Source: Phragmitibacter flavus
GTDB taxonomy: Bacteria > Verrucomicrobiota > Verrucomicrobiia > Verrucomicrobiales > Verrucomicrobiaceae
Direction of reading: 5' to 3'
NCBI RefSeq assembly: GCF_005780165.1
Contig: NZ_VAUV01000003.1
Location: 1 to 64,000 of the forward strand
DNA: 64,000 nucleotides
The notes below the pieces were generated by a model, which had not been told where the DNA came from, searched no databases, and saw only the letters and a list, made by a program, of their open reading frames with translations. Position numbers and translations under genes: made by a program. Position 1 is the first letter of the stretch. Each line of letters opens with the position of its first letter. Positions 43,701 to 52,188 of this stretch are shown here, one piece after another.

Positions 43701-44429
43701 TCACGAACGGCGTTTGAGCGTAAACCCTGCGGCTAACAGCAGCAATATTCCGCCAGCAATCCAAGGCCATATGCTGTCTGCTTTTTCCTCCACCGCTTGC
43801 TTTGTAACTGCGGGGACAACCAATGTTGGCTTTGCCGATGATTGCGGAGGACTGATTGTATTATTCTTGTGTGACGGAGCTTCGGGTTGTGGATTTTCCT
43901 TGGAAGCAGGTGCATCTCGTAGTGCGCTTTCACGCAGATCGATCAAGTCAGGTTGTTTCCAAATGCCCGCGTTGGGTAATTCCATGTTGTTCTGAACGAA
44001 CAACGTCCTAATGTCCTCTTCGTTTTCCCATGTCAACGTGATTTTGCCGCTCGCATCCCACACCACGTATCGACCGCTTTCAGTCCTGCGATCTTCGGTG
44101 ATCTGGTTCTTGGTGATCATCAGCACTTGTTCTGTTCCACGCTTCGGCCCCCTGTTTCCAAACAACTCAATGCGCGCGGCTGGATCAGATCTAGCTTCGC
44201 TCTTCATCATCTCAAGATTCAAATGCTTGCCTAAGTCGTGGATACTGACTGATTTAAGATTGCCTCCATCTTTCCGAATTCGCATTAAGGCCCATTGCAC
44301 GTCTGCGCTGATACGAAATGCTGGGGTGGACTCTGTCACCTCAATAGCGACAACATTACACGACCCGCAAAAGAAGTATGCGAGGAGCAAGAACAAGCTT
44401 GGCAGGCACGGTGTATGTAATGTAGACAT
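43701..44429 (-). CDS. Secreted protein with C-terminal membrane anchor, copy 1
   Basis: A 242-aa protein with an N-terminal hydrophobic leader (LFLLLAYFFCGSCNVVA), an extracytoplasmic domain of about 150 residues (AFRISADVQWALMRIRKDGG, KITLTWENEEDIRTLFVQNN), a Pro/Ser/Lys-rich stalk and a C-terminal helix with a basic end (WPWIAGGILLLLAAGFTLKRRS). The C-terminal tripartite layout resembles sortable surface proteins. It follows a truncated metallopeptidase ORF almost without a gap, as the analogous gene at 46341 follows a larger one. No family recognised. Confidence 0.65.
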   Translation of the reverse strand: MSTLHTPCLPSLFLLLAYFFCGSCNVVAIEVTESTPAFRISADVQWALMRIRKDGGNLKSVSIHDLGKHLNLEMMKSEARSDPAARIELFGNRGPKRGTEQVLMITKNQITEDRRTESGRYVVWDASGKITLTWENEEDIRTLFVQNNMELPNAGIWKQPDLIDLRESALRDAPASKENPQPEAPSHKNNTISPPQSSAKPTLVVPAVTKQAVEEKADSIWPWIAGGILLLLAAGFTLKRRS

Positions 44430-44431
44430 AA

Positions 44432-44848
44432 TTAAGGCCATCGTGGTTGCTTTCTGAAACGGAGTATTGTCTCTGATGAAAAATCGTGGTCGTTGTCCGG
44501 TTTCTCTTTCATTAAGCCTGTGGATTCAGGATGGCCCGGCACCCTTCCAAGACCATGCCCCAACTCATGGGCGGCTATAGCATCCAATCGCTCCTGATAG
44601 GCTTCTGGACTGTTTTCAATTCGCAGTTTGACGAATTCACGAATCGATTCCAGGAAGACAATTGACCAACCTGAAGGCGCTGTTGCACCTTCTCGAAGCC
44701 CAGCCCCATTTGGATCATCTGATTTGCTTGGCGTAGGCTGATAAGCATGTATCAAATAAACGCACCAAAACGCATCGGAGTCAAACCCTGTCGAATCCCA
44801 GGAGGCAAGCAAATCCCAAGACCTGAAGATCGGCGGCAACTCTGTGAA
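44432..44848 (-). pseudogene. 5'-truncated metallopeptidase fragment
   Basis: The ORF contains DAIAAHELGHGLGRVPGHPESTGLM, an HExxHxxGxxxGH-type zinc site, and would encode the C-terminal part of a secreted metallopeptidase. Upstream the frame passes into REP-like repeats (44850-44908) that code for RGLTPF copies, so the original start and N-terminal portion are gone. The break coincides with the transposase element, which suggests that its insertion removed or displaced the 5' part. A short functional start inside the fragment cannot be excluded. Confidence 0.65.
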
Positions 44849-44849
44849 A

Positions 44850-44868
44850 GGGGTCAGTCCGCGCATTG
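44850..44868. repeat. REP-like unit, extra copy
   Basis: GGGGTCAGTCCGCGCATTG, the same word that makes up the ends of the transposase element at 44883-45967. It lies 15 bp outside the element's left end in the same orientation as the left end. Confidence 0.8.
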
Positions 44869-44882
44869 AAAGGGGTCTGAAA

Positions 44883-45967
44883 GGGGTCAGTCCGCGCATT
44901 GCAACATTTGGTTGAGCTTTTCATATTTTTTGCGACCTGATTTCGAGTCTAGCACACGCCTCACCATCCGCGCCAGCCCTCTCTCATTCCCCATAACAAG
45001 CTGGTTGCTAATCCAACCATTCCCAACTGTCGTGTTCTGCTTCAACCAACTCGCCAGCAACACCTTGTCTTCTTGCCCGCATCCAAGCGCCTTCAGCGCC
45101 TCCCTCTCCTTTGGGAGTTCCAAAAACCCCATGCCGCGCATCAACTTGACCTCTGCTTCCTTCCTTTCATGCAATCGAACCGCCTCGCCAGTTACACTTC
45201 CTTTCGCAACGCGCCCCACCAATGCCTTAGCCTTGTCCACTAACTGATCGCGAAACGCCTCGTTGCCCATATACCAACCCCGATACAGCATCAACTCACT
45301 CGACTCCGTCTTCAAAGCCTCACGATTCTTCGCCCTCTCCTCTAGCGACTTCACATACGCCAGCCTGCCACGTCGACTGCCAGACAACGCAAAAGCATCC
45401 AGCACCCGCTGCCGTTCCAGCCATTCTGGACATTGGTTGCGGCGATAGTGAGGCAAACTGCTCCATTCATAACTCAACAACTCCTTCTTTGAGGTTCCTC
45501 CCACCAATCCCGCTCTCACCGGATTGAGATGAATGTAATCCGCCACCACCTGGAAAAACTCTCCATCACCTTCGTCCCCATTGACCACCACTGCCTTGTA
45601 GCGCCCCTGAAACACATGCCCTCGCCTGCGCCTTCGCCGATTCCAGCTCTGGCTGAACTCACCCAACAACCCCTTCATCCCGATCACCAAATTGGGTTCA
45701 GGCGTTTCAAGCAGCACATGAAAATGGTTCGACAAAAGCACCCACGCATGCACCCGCCAGCCGCAACGCGCACAAGACTTGGAGAGTAATTTGAGGAAAC
45801 TCAAAGCATCGTCCCTTTCCTCAAACACCGCTTTGCCTCCATCTCCCCTCGCCATCACATGATAGAGCGCCCCAGCAAATTCAATTCGCAACGGTCTGGA
45901 CATTCCTCAGGATGCCTGATGTTCTGAAACAAGCAACAACCAATGTTGCAATGCGCGGACTGACCCC
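44883..45967 (-). mobile_element. REP-associated transposase element with 26-bp inverted ends
   Basis: The 26-bp ends (44883-44908 and 45942-45967) are perfect inverted copies; the outer 19 bases read GGGGTCAGTCCGCGCATTG. They frame one intact HUH transposase gene, whose last eight codons, stop included, lie within the left repeat. This is what is expected of a RAYT gene with its REP palindromes. The right flank carries a 19-bp tandem array; the left has an extra REP copy. Confidence 0.8.
44887..45903 (-). CDS. REP-associated tyrosine transposase (TnpA_REP, Y1/HUH family)
   Basis: A 338-aa protein with the Y1 transposase fold: MSRPLRIEFAGALYHVMARG at the start, the HUH motif in LLSNHFHVLLETP (HFH), and VFQGRYKAVVVN and VADYIHLNPVRAGLV with the candidate nucleophilic tyrosine. 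An extra C-terminal helical region of about 150 residues follows. The gene looks intact. Single-strand transposases of this type act on REP hairpins like those that flank it. It truncates the neighbouring metallopeptidase gene. Confidence 0.9.
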   Translation of the reverse strand: MSRPLRIEFAGALYHVMARGDGGKAVFEERDDALSFLKLLSKSCARCGWRVHAWVLLSNHFHVLLETPEPNLVIGMKGLLGEFSQSWNRRRRRRGHVFQGRYKAVVVNGDEGDGEFFQVVADYIHLNPVRAGLVGGTSKKELLSYEWSSLPHYRRNQCPEWLERQRVLDAFALSGSRRGRLAYVKSLEERAKNREALKTESSELMLYRGWYMGNEAFRDQLVDKAKALVGRVAKGSVTGEAVRLHERKEAEVKLMRGMGFLELPKEREALKALGCGQEDKVLLASWLKQNTTVGNGWISNQLVMGNERGLARMVRRVLDSKSGRKKYEKLNQMLQCAD

Positions 45968-46056
45968 TTCCCGAGACCCCGACCCCTTCCCGAGACCCCG
46001 ACCCCTTCCCGAGACCCCGACCCCTTCCCGAGACCCCGACCCCTTCCCGAGACCCC
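45962..46056. repeat. 19-bp tandem repeat, five copies
   Basis: Unit GACCCCTTCCCGAGACCCC repeated five times from the right REP end outwards; the unit begins with the outer bases of the REP word (GACCCC), so the array seems to have grown from the REP terminus by slippage. Confidence 0.9.
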
Positions 46057-46084
46057 TTCCCGACGGACTGACCCCTTCCCGAGT

Positions 46085-46352
46085 CTGCGAGTGAAGGAGC
46101 CACCCCATGTGGAGGGAGCTAAGTTGATGCAACGTCAAGTAGAGTAACACGGCTGGCGGGCCGGGAGCGGGTCAGCGGCGGGGGCAACCGAGGCGACTGG
46201 CAGGAGCCGAGATAGACAGCCAAAGGCTGCCCGTAGGGCGAGACGAGCGTGAGGCGCGAGTGAGTCAACCGCTTTGCTCTACACAGCATTGTATCCATCT
46301 TACCGATAGGAGGGCGCGGAGCCGTGAGGCTCGCCGAACGCTATGGTCTTGG
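46085..46352. repeat. 268-bp dispersed repeat, copy 2
   Basis: Equal length to copy 1 (43389-43656) and about 92% identical by eye. It overlaps by 12 bases the 3' end of the minus-strand gene at 46341-47282. The transposase element and its arrays lie between the two copies. Confidence 0.9.
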
Positions 46353-47282
46353 GGGTGGTCGACGTCGGGCGCGGAGCTTGAGTGCGAACCATGCAGCGAG
46401 CATCAGCGCAATGATTCCAGCCACAACCATCAACTCAACGGGAATGCCTCTATCTCTACTTTGAGGGTAACTAGATAACGTTGGTCGTAACAAGGAAGTT
46501 GATTGAGAGTCATGAACGACGGGTTGGTCAGTTTGACTTTCATGATCGGATGATGGCAGGCCAGCCGAAGAGGGTTGTTTTGGCTGCATAATACGTCGAA
46601 CAAAGGGCAGAGGATCCCGTTTGAGAACACCTTTTAACCATTCAATGTTTCCTTCGACATTTTGAAGCGCGGCAATTCTTTCCGTTGCTTGAGGTAAAGG
46701 CGATTCGTCATATCTTTGTCTCAACTTTTCGATAAGACGCTTGTCACTGGCGGTTCCGTGAATCAGCAAATATTCTGCTGAAGCTCCGATTTCTAAGGTA
46801 TCTAAAGGAGCAGGTGGCTTGTCGTTTGGCACATTGTCAATCAGCCAGTTCACGCGTTTTCGAACCAAAGGCAGCAGTTCCTCTGTTCGACGAGGATCAC
46901 GAATGAGGAGCATAAGCATTTCCCCTTTTTCTTTGCTGTCCTCGGTGACGGCAAAATGTCGAAAGTCAGGGTCAGTTTTAGGAATCGATTTCATACGGAG
47001 TGAAAAGCGTTCTACACCGGCCATCTGTTGGTAGAATATCAAAAGCGCTCGACTCATGGTGTCTTCACCAATTTCGTCGATACGGCTCCATTCATCGAGT
47101 GCCTCACGCATTTCTCGCTCACTGCCATCAGTGCCGTCACGCAATGGACTTGCCCGTTGCCAGAGCTTCGCAGCTTCCACCAAAATCTGAGGGGGTATAT
47201 CTTGCTCTGCCAAAACGGAAGCCGGATGTAGCAACACCACGCAAGCGTATAAAATAGATATGTTTGTTCGAAAAGCATTCAT
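46341..47282 (-). CDS. Secreted protein with C-terminal membrane anchor, copy 2
   Basis: A 313-aa protein with a signal peptide (ends SVLA-EQD), a helical extracytoplasmic domain (ILVEAAKLWQRASPLRDGTDG, EELLPLVRKRVNWLIDN, DKRLIEKLRQRYDESPLPQATERIAAL), a Ser/Gln stalk and a C-terminal membrane helix with a basic tail (VAGIIALMLAAWFALKLRARRR). The topology equals that of the gene at 43701, although the domains differ. It starts 8 bp after the giant metallopeptidase frame ends, so the two belong to one transcript. Family unknown. Confidence 0.7.
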   Translation of the reverse strand: MNAFRTNISILYACVVLLHPASVLAEQDIPPQILVEAAKLWQRASPLRDGTDGSEREMREALDEWSRIDEIGEDTMSRALLIFYQQMAGVERFSLRMKSIPKTDPDFRHFAVTEDSKEKGEMLMLLIRDPRRTEELLPLVRKRVNWLIDNVPNDKPPAPLDTLEIGASAEYLLIHGTASDKRLIEKLRQRYDESPLPQATERIAALQNVEGNIEWLKGVLKRDPLPFVRRIMQPKQPSSAGLPSSDHESQTDQPVVHDSQSTSLLRPTLSSYPQSRDRGIPVELMVVAGIIALMLAAWFALKLRARRRPPPRP

Positions 47283-47290
47283 GGCCGCAT

Positions 47291-49525
47291 TTAATTGGAG
47301 GGCTGCTGCTGGGTGTAAGACGAGACATCCAGGACCGAGCTAATCTGCTCTCGAAGCAATCTCCTTCCAGATTTTCCTGCGTTTTGGGGTTCAAGTCCCC
47401 ATCTGGTAAACCCATCCCTCATCAAATTATTCTGCGGAGGATCGATGATTGCACCATCCGAAGAAAGATATTTGTGCTCCAGTCCATGAACGTGTCCGCA
47501 TTCATGAGCAGCAGTGTAAAGCTTGAGATTGGGTGTGTTGGTTAACCTCATCAATGTGTAGAGGGACATCAATACATAGCCTTCATGGGTTCCAGACTGC
47601 TTTTGTCCAACGGCGTCGCCGTCCGCGCCAGAAAGAGATGCATTCACATACACAAGCACTATATTTGCATCTGTTTTCTTCGAGACAACATTTTGATCAG
47701 ACAAAATGGTGTTGCGATCCGTGCCTGGACCCGTGCCAGCAATATTGACAACATAGTCACTTAGAATGGCATGGATGTCCGCTTTATTGGCTGCATCTAT
47801 GGTAATCACGCCGCCGTCCGTGTGACGCACTTCCACACCATACGGCCTGTAAGCTTGTTTCATCCAGTTGGCCTGACTGTTCATTTTGGTCTGTGCTGGG
47901 CCAATTTCAAGATCGTCTCCCGGCACATCAAGAATGACAGATGTAACTTCAAAAAAGTGAGTTTGTTTCTTGATAGGAACCTTGATCTTGCTTGTGCCCA
48001 ATGCATCAGACTCGATCACCAGGGTTCCTCCTGCCTGCCCTTTGTGAGTGCGGTCATTTTTATGATTATCTGCACCGCCCGGTGTTCCGGCAATGGCATC
48101 GTCATCTTGGGTATCGCTGACCACAACAAACGGTAAAGATTCAAAGACGCCGGATTGAGGGGTTGTTTCCTGCATTTCCACTTCAGTTGGATCATCGTTG
48201 AAATCAGCATCCCCTCCTTCAGTGGACACCTTAATGGTCAAACCAGATTCCCCTTTTTTATGGGGTAAGGGAATGCGCACCACAATACGATCGGCATCTT
48301 TGTCAGGGAAGTTGGTGAGTTTGATGGAGCCGTCACCTGTTTGATCATTATCCAACCAGCGGCAGGGGCGGATTTGACTTGTTTGTTCCAAATTTCCCTG
48401 TGCCTCACCATCCTTCGGCTGCATTACCTCCACCGGGAGGAGGACCAAGGCCTGGGATTTGAGCATGCCTGCAAACGGGGCGGGGGCTTTGATTTCGGTG
48501 GGCTGGCTCTGGGCCATAAATTCCTTCAAGGGCTTCACCCATTTATACTCAATGGTCTGCGGGCCGCTTTGATCATGGGGTTCGGTCACGTCAACTAATG
48601 CCACCAAATATCGTGACTGCCAGGCGTCCTTCGCGGTTTCATCCAGCATGCCGCCCCATTCGCTGGTCCAGATCACCCTGACCTTGCCATGCTGCGCGGT
48701 GCCAAAGTAGCCTGTCATGGTTTGTTCGCCTCCAGGTCCTGTATATTGGATTTCACGCTCTTCCAAATGGTTTTTTGCCACGGCTACAGGTCCTCCGTTC
48801 CATTTGATGGGAACGCTTTTGATGAAAAAGTCTCCGTTCGTCAGGGTTTCGAGCTTGGGACTGAGGTTGACGCTTTCACCTTGATGCTGTTCGCTTTGGG
48901 ACTGGACGGGATAGCTCAACAGATTGCCATACCATCCCGGGGTCGGAGAAGTGTAGGTGTGCGTGGGCGGATTATTTTGTTCGGGAACGGCCTCAATGAT
49001 GTATTCCTCCATCGCTGGTTCGCCGGGTTCTGGGTTTTCGACCGGGCCGCCTCCCGTGTAGGCGCTTTGCCAGGTGGTGACGGGGCCCAACGCATACTTC
49101 GTGGGCTCCGGGTTGCGATTGAGATTTTGATAGGTGGCTTCGTCGATGGCTTCCTGTTGGGTGTTGACCGGGGCGTTGAACGAATCGGTGGTGATGAGGA
49201 TTTTGTGGGTTTGAATGAACCTACCGTCGAGTTCGCGCTGGGCTTCCACGCTGGTTTTGATGATGTGATAGGCTGGTTGCGGGGTGCTGTTGGCTGTGAC
49301 CCACGCAGCGGAATCGCCTGTGAGACCGGGGTGCTCGATGACGTCCCCCACAGGTTCCGGGAAGGGTGCGTCATTCGCTCCCTGTTGTTTGTATTGATAT
49401 TTTTGAATGTAGCCGGTGAAGGTGCTTGGGGTTGATGGCGCAGGTGACGCAACGGGACGCCGACGCTTTCGGGAGTTCCTGGAGAGTAACTGCCTCCTGC
49501 GGAACTGATGGAGTCGCCTTTCCAT
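47291..49525 (-). CDS. C-terminal fragment: metallopeptidase domain
   Basis: Real coding starts near 49450, after the frameshift. The region contains beta-rich segments (GLTIKVSTEGGDADFNDDPTEVEMQET, GTLVIESDALGTSKIKVPIKKQ) and near the end LYTAAHECGHVHGLEHKYL, an HExxHxxGxxH zinc motif typical of metzincin-like peptidases. Without the N-terminal fragments it would lack a signal peptide. The gene for the anchored protein follows 8 bp downstream. Confidence 0.65.
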   Translation of the reverse strand: MERRLHQFRRRQLLSRNSRKRRRPVASPAPSTPSTFTGYIQKYQYKQQGANDAPFPEPVGDVIEHPGLTGDSAAWVTANSTPQPAYHIIKTSVEAQRELDGRFIQTHKILITTDSFNAPVNTQQEAIDEATYQNLNRNPEPTKYALGPVTTWQSAYTGGGPVENPEPGEPAMEEYIIEAVPEQNNPPTHTYTSPTPGWYGNLLSYPVQSQSEQHQGESVNLSPKLETLTNGDFFIKSVPIKWNGGPVAVAKNHLEEREIQYTGPGGEQTMTGYFGTAQHGKVRVIWTSEWGGMLDETAKDAWQSRYLVALVDVTEPHDQSGPQTIEYKWVKPLKEFMAQSQPTEIKAPAPFAGMLKSQALVLLPVEVMQPKDGEAQGNLEQTSQIRPCRWLDNDQTGDGSIKLTNFPDKDADRIVVRIPLPHKKGESGLTIKVSTEGGDADFNDDPTEVEMQETTPQSGVFESLPFVVVSDTQDDDAIAGTPGGADNHKNDRTHKGQAGGTLVIESDALGTSKIKVPIKKQTHFFEVTSVILDVPGDDLEIGPAQTKMNSQANWMKQAYRPYGVEVRHTDGGVITIDAANKADIHAILSDYVVNIAGTGPGTDRNTILSDQNVVSKKTDANIVLVYVNASLSGADGDAVGQKQSGTHEGYVLMSLYTLMRLTNTPNLKLYTAAHECGHVHGLEHKYLSSDGAIIDPPQNNLMRDGFTRWGLEPQNAGKSGRRLLREQISSVLDVSSYTQQQPSN

Positions 49526-50937
49526 CCGCTATACTGAACGATAAAGGGAGTGAGGCGTGTGGCGTTGTCGAGATCTTCCTCGGTGGGTTGAGGACCATTG
49601 TTATTGCCGTTTCCACTGCCACCTCCTGAGTTCCCGCCGCCTGTCCCGGAGTTACCGCTGCCGGTGCCGCCTCGGAGATGGATGCCGCTAAGTTCGAGGT
49701 TGATTCTCGGCGGGGTGATCGGGGTGACGGTAGTTGGCTTGGAGTTGATGTCGGTGGGGTTGCTTCCAGCCTGCACTTCGGTGCCATCATTGATGCCGTC
49801 ACCATCGGTATCGGCAATCTTCGGATGGGTGCCAAGCAGGTATTCGCGCAGGTTGCTCAACCCATCCCGGTCAAAATCTCCCAAGACGGCAAGTTCATAA
49901 GCCTGCCATTCGGATTCGGTGCTTTCGTTTCTTCCTTCGGTGGGTTCGGTGGCGACCACGAAGCCCGTCGCCGGCCCGGCATCGCGAGAATCACGCGGAT
50001 CGAATTGGTGCCGGTGCTCCCATTCATTGCTCATGCCATCGTTGTCTTGATCCACCGGATGGGTGGGACCGTTGGGAACAGTATGACCATCGTTGACAAA
50101 GGCGGCGTAGCCCTCGGGAATACCGTCGCCGTCCCAATCGGCTTGCTCGCCATGAGAGGGCGGTGTTGAGATGGGTTGGCCGTCAAGGTAGCCATAGTAG
50201 CCAGAGGTGCCGATGGCACGTTGCCATGCCGCATACTGGCCGTCGGTGATGCCTGTGAACCGGCTGTAAGGATTGCCGGGATCCAGATTCTGTTCGATTT
50301 CTTCGTAATTGAAGAGGCCGTCCTGATCGTAGTCTTCGACCGCGTCGGCAAATCGATTTTTGTTGAAGCTGCCGGGGTAGATGGAGCTCCAGTAGTCTTC
50401 CTGAGCATCTGTCATGCGGTCGAGGTCGGTATCATATTGGCCACGGTAGGCAATGAGGCTCCAGCCTTGCTCGTAAGCGGTGCGATTGTTGATGCGATCA
50501 CCGTCGAGGTCGCCGCCGCCATCGGCGGGGTTGGTGTAGTCCATAGGTTCTCCATTGGCAGCATACCATTGTTCAATGCGGTCGGGGATGCCGTCGAGGT
50601 CGGTGTCGGTGGCGTCAACCATTTGGTAGTCGAGGTAGACGCCGCTAAGGCTTTTGGGATTGGTGGGACTTATGGTAGGGTGGGTAAGTTTGTAGATCAT
50701 GACTTCCTCGTAGTCAGTGAGGTCGTCGTTGTCGGTGTCGATGGCGTAGGGATCGGTGCCAAGTCCTTGGACGGAGCCGAAGCCGATTTCCTGGAGGTCG
50801 GTAAGGCCGTCGCTGTCGCTGTCGGCGTTGTTCCAGGGGTCGGTTGGATAGGCGTCGTTGGAATCGATGATGCCGTCGCCATCGGTGTCAGGTTCAGTGC
50901 TGTCGTTGATGCCATTGTAGTTCCAGTCGTCCCACAA
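48916..50937 (-). CDS. Middle fragment: further TSP3-like repeats
   Basis: Same frame as the first fragment, after the stop codon. It carries more DTDGDGIIDSNDAYPTDPW-type repeats (DTDNDDLTDYEE, DQDGLFNYEEIEQNLDPGNP, DTDGDGINDGTEVQAGSNP), then a Gly/Asn-rich linker (GTGGGNSGGGSGNGNNN). From about 49450 down to 48916 the ORF is out of frame with the real gene and is not coding. It is unlikely to be translated alone, since it has no signal peptide. Confidence 0.6.
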   Translation of the reverse strand: MWDDWNYNGINDSTEPDTDGDGIIDSNDAYPTDPWNNADSDSDGLTDLQEIGFGSVQGLGTDPYAIDTDNDDLTDYEEVMIYKLTHPTISPTNPKSLSGVYLDYQMVDATDTDLDGIPDRIEQWYAANGEPMDYTNPADGGGDLDGDRINNRTAYEQGWSLIAYRGQYDTDLDRMTDAQEDYWSSIYPGSFNKNRFADAVEDYDQDGLFNYEEIEQNLDPGNPYSRFTGITDGQYAAWQRAIGTSGYYGYLDGQPISTPPSHGEQADWDGDGIPEGYAAFVNDGHTVPNGPTHPVDQDNDGMSNEWEHRHQFDPRDSRDAGPATGFVVATEPTEGRNESTESEWQAYELAVLGDFDRDGLSNLREYLLGTHPKIADTDGDGINDGTEVQAGSNPTDINSKPTTVTPITPPRINLELSGIHLRGGTGSGNSGTGGGNSGGGSGNGNNNGPQPTEEDLDNATRLTPFIVQYSGWKGDSISSAGGSYSPGTPESVGVPLRHLRHQPQAPSPATFKNINTNNRERMTHPSRNLWGTSSSTPVSQAIPLRGSQPTAPRNQPITSSKPAWKPSANSTVGSFKPTKSSSPPIRSTPRSTPNRKPSTKPPIKISIATRSPRSMRWAPSPPGKAPTREAARSKTQNPANQRWRNTSLRPFPNKIIRPRTPTLLRPRDGMAIC

Positions 50938-50994
50938 CGATGAGTCATACGGGTGGGAGTCGGCGATATCTTCGTAGGCATCGCCATCGGAATT

Positions 50995-51870
50995 TTAAGT
51001 ATTGGTTTCTTGATCATCATTGACCCCGTTGTAGTTCCAGTCGTTCCACAAAAGATTGTCACCAACATGACTGTCGAATGAGTCGGGGACACCATCGCCA
51101 TCAAGGTCCCATTGATCCCACAGCGATGAGTCCCAAGGGTGCGAGTCGTAAGAGTCGTCGTAACCATCGCCATCGGAATCGTAAGTGTAGTTTTCTTGAT
51201 CGTCGTTGACGCCGTTGTTGTTCCAGTCATTCCAAAGGGAACTGTCATCGGGATGACTGTCCGAGCCATTTTGATAGCCGTCGAGATCATTGTCGTGCAT
51301 CGAGTATTCGTTTGACGCATCCGTGGCATCACTCACTCCATTGCGATTCCAGTCATCCCAAAGACTCGCATTGATTGGGTCGCTGTCGTCCTGATTGTGC
51401 GCCCCATCGTTGTCGGCATCGTAGTAGCTCGAAAACCAAAACATCTGAGCGATGAGGTCGATGTAGTTGACCGTATAACATTGATAAAATTCGTCGTGAT
51501 CCGAAAATCCATTGTTATTGCTGTCCCATTGCCAGGGGTTGGTCTGGGAAAGGTCGCGTTCGTCGCGGTCGGTCAATCCATCGCCATCTGAGTCGATGGA
51601 GTAGGGGTCGGAACCGAAGGTTACTTCTTCGGCGTTGGTGAGTTGGTCGCCGTCGCTGTCGATTGCCCACCAGTTGTCATTGGGGTCAGTGGGGTTGTCG
51701 TGTTCTTCCGGATCCCCATCCCCGTTAGAGTCGTGTTGGTAGGAATTGACGACGGGGAGGGGCTGCAAGGTCCAGAAGAAAGTGCAAAGGAGTTGCAGGG
51801 CAGCGACCCAGCGGGAGCGGAAGTGAATCAGGAATTGGTTATCTTTTTGAGGGAGTGATACCTGATTCAT
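50995..51870 (-). CDS. N-terminal fragment: signal peptide and calcium-binding TSP3-like repeats
   Basis: 291 residues from the ATG at 51870 (the frame opens at 52008). After a signal sequence (WVAALQLLCTFFWTLQPLPVVNS) come many acidic repeats such as DSDGDQLTNAEE, DSDGDGLTDRDE and DNDLDGYQNGSDSHPDDSSLWNDWNNNGVND. The Asp-rich loops fit calcium binding as in thrombospondin type 3 or EF-hand-like repeats. It ends at the premature TAA described for the full gene. Upstream, 51871-52188 holds no gene. Confidence 0.7.
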   Translation of the reverse strand: MNQVSLPQKDNQFLIHFRSRWVAALQLLCTFFWTLQPLPVVNSYQHDSNGDGDPEEHDNPTDPNDNWWAIDSDGDQLTNAEEVTFGSDPYSIDSDGDGLTDRDERDLSQTNPWQWDSNNNGFSDHDEFYQCYTVNYIDLIAQMFWFSSYYDADNDGAHNQDDSDPINASLWDDWNRNGVSDATDASNEYSMHDNDLDGYQNGSDSHPDDSSLWNDWNNNGVNDDQENYTYDSDGDGYDDSYDSHPWDSSLWDQWDLDGDGVPDSFDSHVGDNLLWNDWNYNGVNDDQETNT

Positions 51871-52188
51871 GAAGAAAAAAAGGTTAATCCATATCGGGGA
51901 TTTCCGCGATGAAATCAGATTTGGATTGGAGTGTCGAGAATATTTGCTAGCGAGAGAAAGTTTTCTAAGGAACGTAAAGATCATTCGAATTAAACCATCG
52001 TGTTTCATTTTCGCCCGTGCAATATGCCTCGGGGACCCCCGCTAAATTATTTACCGGAGGAAAAAGTTACCGCGCGCGATGCCGGATGCTTTAGCAATGT
52101 CTGCCCGCCGCTTTAAAATGAACGGAAATTCCTTTGGGGGACCGCTTCCAAGGGACGACCATCTGTCATTCACGACAATGCTGTAAAA

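Larger units (their letters stand above)
47291..51870 (-). pseudogene. Giant calcium-repeat metallopeptidase gene, broken by a stop and a frameshift
   Basis: Three ORFs read as one protein of about 1,525 residues. The first (50995-51870) ends at an in-frame TAA at 50995-50997 in the middle of a thrombospondin-type-3-like repeat (QETNT-stop-NSDGDAYED), and the same frame continues. Near 49440-49460 one base is missing, so PESVGVP passes into VASPAPSTPST only after a frame change. Two independent faults suggest either a recent pseudogene or sequencing errors. The intact protein would be secreted, with Ca-binding repeats, a beta-rich middle and a C-terminal metallopeptidase. Confidence 0.75.
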
